8,740 nt of DNA from Alphaproteobacteria bacterium MarineAlpha10_Bin2. GTDB lineage: Bacteria > Pseudomonadota > Alphaproteobacteria > UBA828. How positions within the stretch are numbered: position 1 is the first letter of the stretch; each line of letters begins with the position of its first letter. The notes below the pieces were generated by a model. The model ran no database searches and was not told the origin of the DNA. It was given only the letters and a program-made list of their open reading frames with translations. This document shows positions 5,678 through 8,740 of the stretch, piece by piece. The translations under genes were made by a program, and so were the position numbers. The stretch is from positions 1 to 8,740 of the forward strand of contig PTKB01000107.1 in NCBI GenBank assembly GCA_002937555.1, given 5' to 3'.

Positions 5678-6240
5678 CAGCGCTGCTCCAGAGGTTCGTG
5701 CCGGCGCCTGCCGCGATCCGCCCGGCCCGGGCTCAATTGGCAATGGGCCATGATAAAACCGGTAATCGCCGCTATGTCGTTCAAATCGAGCACCAGGATA
5801 TCACGCTTTGCCGGCAACCCCGCCGGCCGGCCGCTATCGCTGGCGACAGCAACCACCCAGTCATCCTCGGCGGCGAGCAACGGCAACCCCGTTTCGGCGC
5901 GGTGAACTTCCAGTTTTGGGTGATCATGGCGTTTGAAGCCCTCGATCAACAGCAAATCGACATCCGAAAATTGTTCGTACAACGTCTCCAGCGGCGGCTC
6001 GGGCTCGCCCTGCAGCTCGTGCACCAGGGCCCAACACCGGTCAGAAACGTATAATACTTCATTCGCGCCAGCATCGCGCCATGCGGAAACCACATGGCCG
6101 GGGGCGAAGAGATCGAACTGGTGATGGGTGTATTTCATCGTCGCCACTTCAAGGCCGCGCGATGTGAGCTCGGGCAGCAAGCGGCGCAACAGCGTCGTCT
6201 TGCCGCTGCCGCTCCACCCGGCGATGCCGAATACCCGCAT
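5677..6240 (-). CDS. mobB: Molybdopterin-guanine dinucleotide biosynthesis adapter protein MobB
   Basis: This is a 187-residue P-loop GTP-binding protein that assists the attachment of GMP to molybdenum cofactor. It has the Walker A GWSGSGKTT (8-16), KYTHH (36-40), a WALVHE segment near 69-74, and the LLLIEGFKRH segment (95-104) that holds the Walker B-like acid. Its length is slightly above the E. coli protein because of a basic C-terminal tail rich in Arg. The usual signature loop DxDxPGKDS reads DLFAPGHVV here (43-51), with the same spacing but several conserved positions changed, so activity or partner use may differ. The ATG chosen begins the P-loop strand directly and lies eight bases after the pgsA stop; the longer GTG-initiated frame would overlap pgsA by about 90 bases and is not favoured. 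It is coupled to moeA by a TGATG overlap. MobA, which it normally assists, is not in view. Confidence 0.88.
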   Translation of the reverse strand: MRVFGIAGWSGSGKTTLLRRLLPELTSRGLEVATMKYTHHQFDLFAPGHVVSAWRDAGANEVLYVSDRCWALVHELQGEPEPPLETLYEQFSDVDLLLIEGFKRHDHPKLEVHRAETGLPLLAAEDDWVVAVASDSGRPAGLPAKRDILVLDLNDIAAITGFIMAHCQLSPGRADRGRRRHEPLEQR

Positions 6241-6248
6241 AGCGCCGC

Positions 6249-6893
6249 TCAATCGCCCGGCCGCGCGCGCGCCGGCAATTGGCGCCAGCCAGCGCGAATG
6301 TATAATCCTGCGCTCAGCCAGCTCAATATGGCAGCGAACCACAACAATATTTCTCCGGCCAACAGGAGAAAGATGAACAGGTACCCTAACAAATCGCCAC
6401 TTCCGCTACTTCTGTCCGGATCCAAGAAAGACAAGAGGGTGGGTGCGAACAGCATGAGGATGATGGCGGCCATCTGGCTCGCCGTTTTCCATTTTCCGAG
6501 GCGGCTGACAGGCAGGCTGAAGCGGCCGGCCAATCCTACACGAAGGCCGAATATCAACAATTCGCGGCAGAGAATGGCAGCCACTGGGATCACCATCGAA
6601 CCGTAGGGTATCGCAAAGAGCGTTGGCGCCTCGTCTTCGTAGCGGAGCGTCAACATGACCAAAGCCGAGGCGACGAGCAGCTTGTCGGCAATGGGGTCGA
6701 GGATGCGGCCGAATTCACTGGTCTGGTTCAAACGACGTGCCAGCCAGCCATCGAAATAATCGGTCATGGCGGCAAGGGCGAACACCCCGAGCGTCGCCCA
6801 GGCCGCAGCATTATTCGGCAAGTAAAAGAAGGCGACAAAGGGCGGCACCAAGGCAGTACGGCCGATAGTCAAAATGTTTGGCAGGTTCATCAT
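6249..6893 (-). CDS. pgsA: CDP-diacylglycerol--glycerol-3-phosphate 3-phosphatidyltransferase
   Basis: This is a 214-residue integral inner-membrane enzyme making phosphatidylglycerol phosphate, the committed step to phosphatidylglycerol and cardiolipin. The complete CDP-alcohol phosphotransferase signature is present: Asp45, Asp48-Gly49, Ala52-Arg53, Gly62, Asp66 and Asp70 in DYFDGWLAR...FGRILDPIAD. Other family features are PNILTIGR (5-12), CREL (109-112), and GKWKTASQM (133-141). Hydrophobic stretches at about 14-24, 31-44, 72-84, 98-118, 139-155 and 168-197 fit five or six membrane helices. The loop at 158-167 (DPDRSSGSGD) is polar and variable. The start is tightly fixed: an in-frame TAA lies three codons upstream of the ATGATG, leaving no room for a Shine-Dalgarno, and none is seen. 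Translation therefore probably depends on ribosomes arriving from uvrC, perhaps through the small frame between them. The final residues overlap nothing; mobB begins eight bases later. Confidence 0.95.
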   Translation of the reverse strand: MMNLPNILTIGRTALVPPFVAFFYLPNNAAAWATLGVFALAAMTDYFDGWLARRLNQTSEFGRILDPIADKLLVASALVMLTLRYEDEAPTLFAIPYGSMVIPVAAILCRELLIFGLRVGLAGRFSLPVSRLGKWKTASQMAAIILMLFAPTLLSFLDPDRSSGSGDLLGYLFIFLLLAGEILLWFAAILSWLSAGLYIRAGWRQLPARARPGD

Positions 6894-6934
6894 GATGGCG
6901 TTTTATCGCGGCCGGGGAACTCTATCACGCTCAT
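6890..6934 (-). other. 14-codon micro-ORF bridging uvrC and pgsA
   Basis: A frame of 14 codons (MSVIEFPGRDKTPS) begins at an ATG that overlaps the uvrC stop as ATGA and ends at a TGA that overlaps the pgsA start, also as ATGA. It spans exactly the 37-base gap between the two genes. It has no Shine-Dalgarno of its own. The peptide resembles nothing I know. Its likely role, if any, is to carry ribosomes from uvrC to pgsA, which also lacks a Shine-Dalgarno. Given its size it may be chance. Confidence 0.3.
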
Positions 6935-8740
6935 GAGTCGGCGTGGAAATGATCGTAGATCGCCCGCGCCAGCGCCGTAGAAATGCCCTCTACCCTCTCG
7001 AGATCGGACAATCCCGCCTGCGACACGCCGCGCGACGAGCCGAAATGGTGTAAGAGCGCCTTCTTGCGGCTCGGCCCAACGCCCTGGATGCCATCGAGCC
7101 GGGAGCGCGACACATTGCGCGCGCGGCGTGCGCGATGGGTGCCGATGGCGAAGCGGTGCGCTTCGTCGCGCAGGCGCTGAATGAAATAGAGCACCGGATC
7201 GCGCCGCTCTAACGATATCGCCTCGCGCTCGGGCAGGAAAATGCGCTCGAGGCCGGCATTTCTGTCCGGGCCCTTGGCGACCGCGGCGAGGGCGACATCG
7301 TCGACGCCGAGCTCGGCGAATACCTCCTGAGCGGCGCTGAGTTGGCCGGCGCCGCCATCGATCAACACCAGATCGGGCCAGGCGCCCTGGGCGCGCTCGG
7401 GGTCCTCCTTCAACAGCCGCGAAAAGCGGCGCGACAGCACTTCGCGCATCATGCCGTAATCGTCGCCGGCGGTGATGCCGCCTTCCGCCTTGGGCGCGCT
7501 ATCGGAGCGAATATTGAACTTGCGGTAGGCCTTTTTCATAAACCCTTCGGGGCCGGCAGCGATCATCGCGCCGACCGCGTCAGTGCCGGAAATATGTGAG
7601 TTGTCATAGACTTCGATGCGCTCGGGCACGCCGTCCAGCGCCAGCTTGTCGGCGAGACCTTCGAGCATCTTGCGCTGCGCCGCACTTTCCGAGAAACGCC
7701 GCGCCAGGGCCTCGCGCGCATTGCGCTCCGCATCTTTCACCATATTCGCCTTGTCGCCCCGGCTCGGGCGGTGAATATGGACGCGCCGCTCGGCCTTCAG
7801 TGACAGCGCCTCTTCGATCAGCTCACGCTCTTCGATGTCCTGGTTGACCAGCACCAAGGGCGGCGCGGCGCGGTTGCTGTAGAACTGGCCGATAAATGCG
7901 CGCAGCACGTCCTGGGCGCTATCGTCTTTCTGGTGGCGCGGATAATAGGCCCGGTTGCCGTAATTCTGGCCGCTGCGGAAGAAGAAGATCTGCACGCAGG
8001 ATTGCCCGCCGCTTTGATGTACCACCGCCACATCGGCATCCTTGAGGGCGTGCAAATTGATGCCTTGGCGCGCCTGGATATGGGCGAGCGCGCGGATGCG
8101 GTCGCGGTAGGCGGCGGCGGTCTCGAATTCGAGGTCTTCGCTGGCCGCGGTCATGCGCTCGGTGAGGCGCGCCTTGATGTGCTGGCTGCGCCCGGACAGG
8201 AATTCGCGCGCTTCATCGACCAGGGTGGCGTAGGCGGCTTCGCTGATGCGCCCGACGCAAGGCGCGGCGCAACGCTTGATTTGGTGCTGCAGACAGGGTC
8301 GCATGCGGCTGGCGAAGATCGAATCGGAGCACGAGCGCAGCGGAAAGGCGCGGTGCAAGGCATTGACCGTTTGGTTGACCGCGCCAGCCGAGGCGAAGGG
8401 GCCGAAATACTCCCCCGCCGCGCTTTTTGCGCCGCGGTATTTGGTGATGCGCGGATAGGCATGGCCGCCGGTGATCAGGATATAGGGAAATGATTTGTCG
8501 TCACGGAGCACGATATTGTAATGCGGCTTGAGGCGCTTGATGAGATTGCTTTCGAGCAGCAACGCCTCGACCTCGCTCTTGGTCGTCACCACCTCGACGC
8601 TGGCAGTGCCGGCGACCATGCGCTGAAGACGCCCAGACAGCGCCGCCGCGTTGACGTAGCTGGTGACCCGTTTCTTGAGGTTTTTCGCTTTGCCGACATA
8701 GAGCGGCTCGCCCGCCGCATCGAGCATACGGTAGACACCG
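6931..8740 (-). CDS. uvrC: UvrABC excinuclease subunit C (5' end outside the window)
   Basis: This is nucleotide-excision-repair nuclease UvrC, which cuts DNA on both sides of a lesion marked by UvrA/UvrB. The frame is open to the right edge and reads GVYRM before the first in-window ATG (8727), so about 20 or more N-terminal residues and the true start are missing. Counting from that ATG, the GIY-YIG nuclease is at about 1-75, with LYVGKAKNLKKR and LLLESNLIKRLKPHYN. Four cysteines at 133, 145, 153 and 157 have the 12-8-4 spacing of the [4Fe-4S] cluster site reported for E. coli UvrC. A UVR motif lies near 190-215. The RNase H-like 5' nuclease has YDNSHISG (374-381), LVLIDGGAGQL (453-463) and DEAHRFA (521-527). 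A C-terminal helix-hairpin-helix pair lies at about 543-593. All parts look intact. It heads the run in view, which continues into pgsA and the molybdenum-cofactor genes. Confidence 0.96.
   Translation of the reverse strand, partial: GVYRMLDAAGEPLYVGKAKNLKKRVTSYVNAAALSGRLQRMVAGTASVEVVTTKSEVEALLLESNLIKRLKPHYNIVLRDDKSFPYILITGGHAYPRITKYRGAKSAAGEYFGPFASAGAVNQTVNALHRAFPLRSCSDSIFASRMRPCLQHQIKRCAAPCVGRISEAAYATLVDEAREFLSGRSQHIKARLTERMTAASEDLEFETAAAYRDRIRALAHIQARQGINLHALKDADVAVVHQSGGQSCVQIFFFRSGQNYGNRAYYPRHQKDDSAQDVLRAFIGQFYSNRAAPPLVLVNQDIEERELIEEALSLKAERRVHIHRPSRGDKANMVKDAERNAREALARRFSESAAQRKMLEGLADKLALDGVPERIEVYDNSHISGTDAVGAMIAAGPEGFMKKAYRKFNIRSDSAPKAEGGITAGDDYGMMREVLSRRFSRLLKEDPERAQGAWPDLVLIDGGAGQLSAAQEVFAELGVDDVALAAVAKGPDRNAGLERIFLPEREAISLERRDPVLYFIQRLRDEAHRFAIGTHRARRARNVSRSRLDGIQGVGPSRKKALLHHFGSSRGVSQAGLSDLERVEGISTALARAIYDHFHADS

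Noticed and set aside
5678..5743. A 22-residue N-terminal extension of MoeA.
   Set aside because: It lies wholly inside mobB, is Gly/Pro/Arg-rich, and the downstream ATG has a good Shine-Dalgarno and the TGATG overlap.
4643..5905. A 420-codon open frame on the plus strand opposite moeA and mobB.
   Set aside because: It lies antisense to two well-supported genes with intact motifs, has low-complexity Arg/Ala-rich composition and no recognisable domain. Long antisense frames are expected in GC-rich genes.
6301..6306. A perfect TATAAT on the plus strand inside the 3' end of pgsA, with TTGGCG 16 bases upstream, as an antisense promoter.
   Set aside because: It is explained by the Leu-Tyr-Ile codons of pgsA read backwards, the -35 is weak, and no plus-strand gene follows. 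A second TATAAT at 6050-6055 has no -35 at all.
6241..6342. A 34-residue N-terminal extension of MobB beginning at a GTG.
   Set aside because: It overlaps pgsA by about 90 bases, and the family begins directly at the P-loop strand where the internal ATG lies.

Overview
This is a GC-rich chromosomal window whose codon use and gene order suggest an alphaproteobacterium, probably of the Rhodospirillales or a related group. The main pointers are a PetP-like MarR regulator beside a PetR-like response regulator and an EnvZ-like kinase, an IlvE of the form common in alphaproteobacteria, and a uvrC-pgsA-moaD-moaE gene order that is familiar from this class. Assignment to an order is inference. Coding density is very high: no gap exceeds about 90 bases, and I see no insertion sequence, CRISPR array, tRNA or rRNA.

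Left block (1-2680, minus strand, read right to left): a MarR-family regulator, an OmpR-class response regulator and a membrane histidine kinase form a tight regulatory operon. Past the kinase stop codon, at the left edge, lies a two-tier inverted repeat that may fold into a hairpin. The MarR gene and the response-regulator gene both lack a convincing Shine-Dalgarno sequence before their ATG, and both carry the 8-mer GGCATATA 7-8 bases before it. This suggests leaderless transcripts from closely placed -10 elements. A 7+7+7 palindrome covers the MarR start codon.

Middle (2681-3647, plus strand): ilvE, a branched-chain aminotransferase, is transcribed divergently from the MarR gene. Its best -35 candidate lies inside the right half of the palindrome, so one bound repressor could silence both directions. 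ilvE converges on the right block with a 29-base gap.

Right block (3677-8740, minus strand): uvrC (running off the right edge), pgsA, mobB, moeA, moaD and moaE form one tightly packed run, with gaps of 37, 8, -1, 9 and 9 bases. It joins a DNA-repair nuclease subunit and a phospholipid synthase to late steps of molybdenum-cofactor synthesis: molybdopterin synthase (MoaD/MoaE), molybdate insertion (MoeA) and the MobB adapter. Junctions show translational coupling: TGATG at mobB/moeA, TGAGG stop/Shine-Dalgarno overlaps at moeA/moaD and moaD/moaE, and a 14-codon micro-ORF that exactly bridges uvrC and pgsA. MoaA, MoaC, MoeB and MobA are not in view.

No wholly unknown system is evident. The points most worth a second look are the PetP-like operator and leaderless-start arrangement, the altered signature loop of MobB, the uvrC/pgsA micro-ORF and the hairpin at the left edge.
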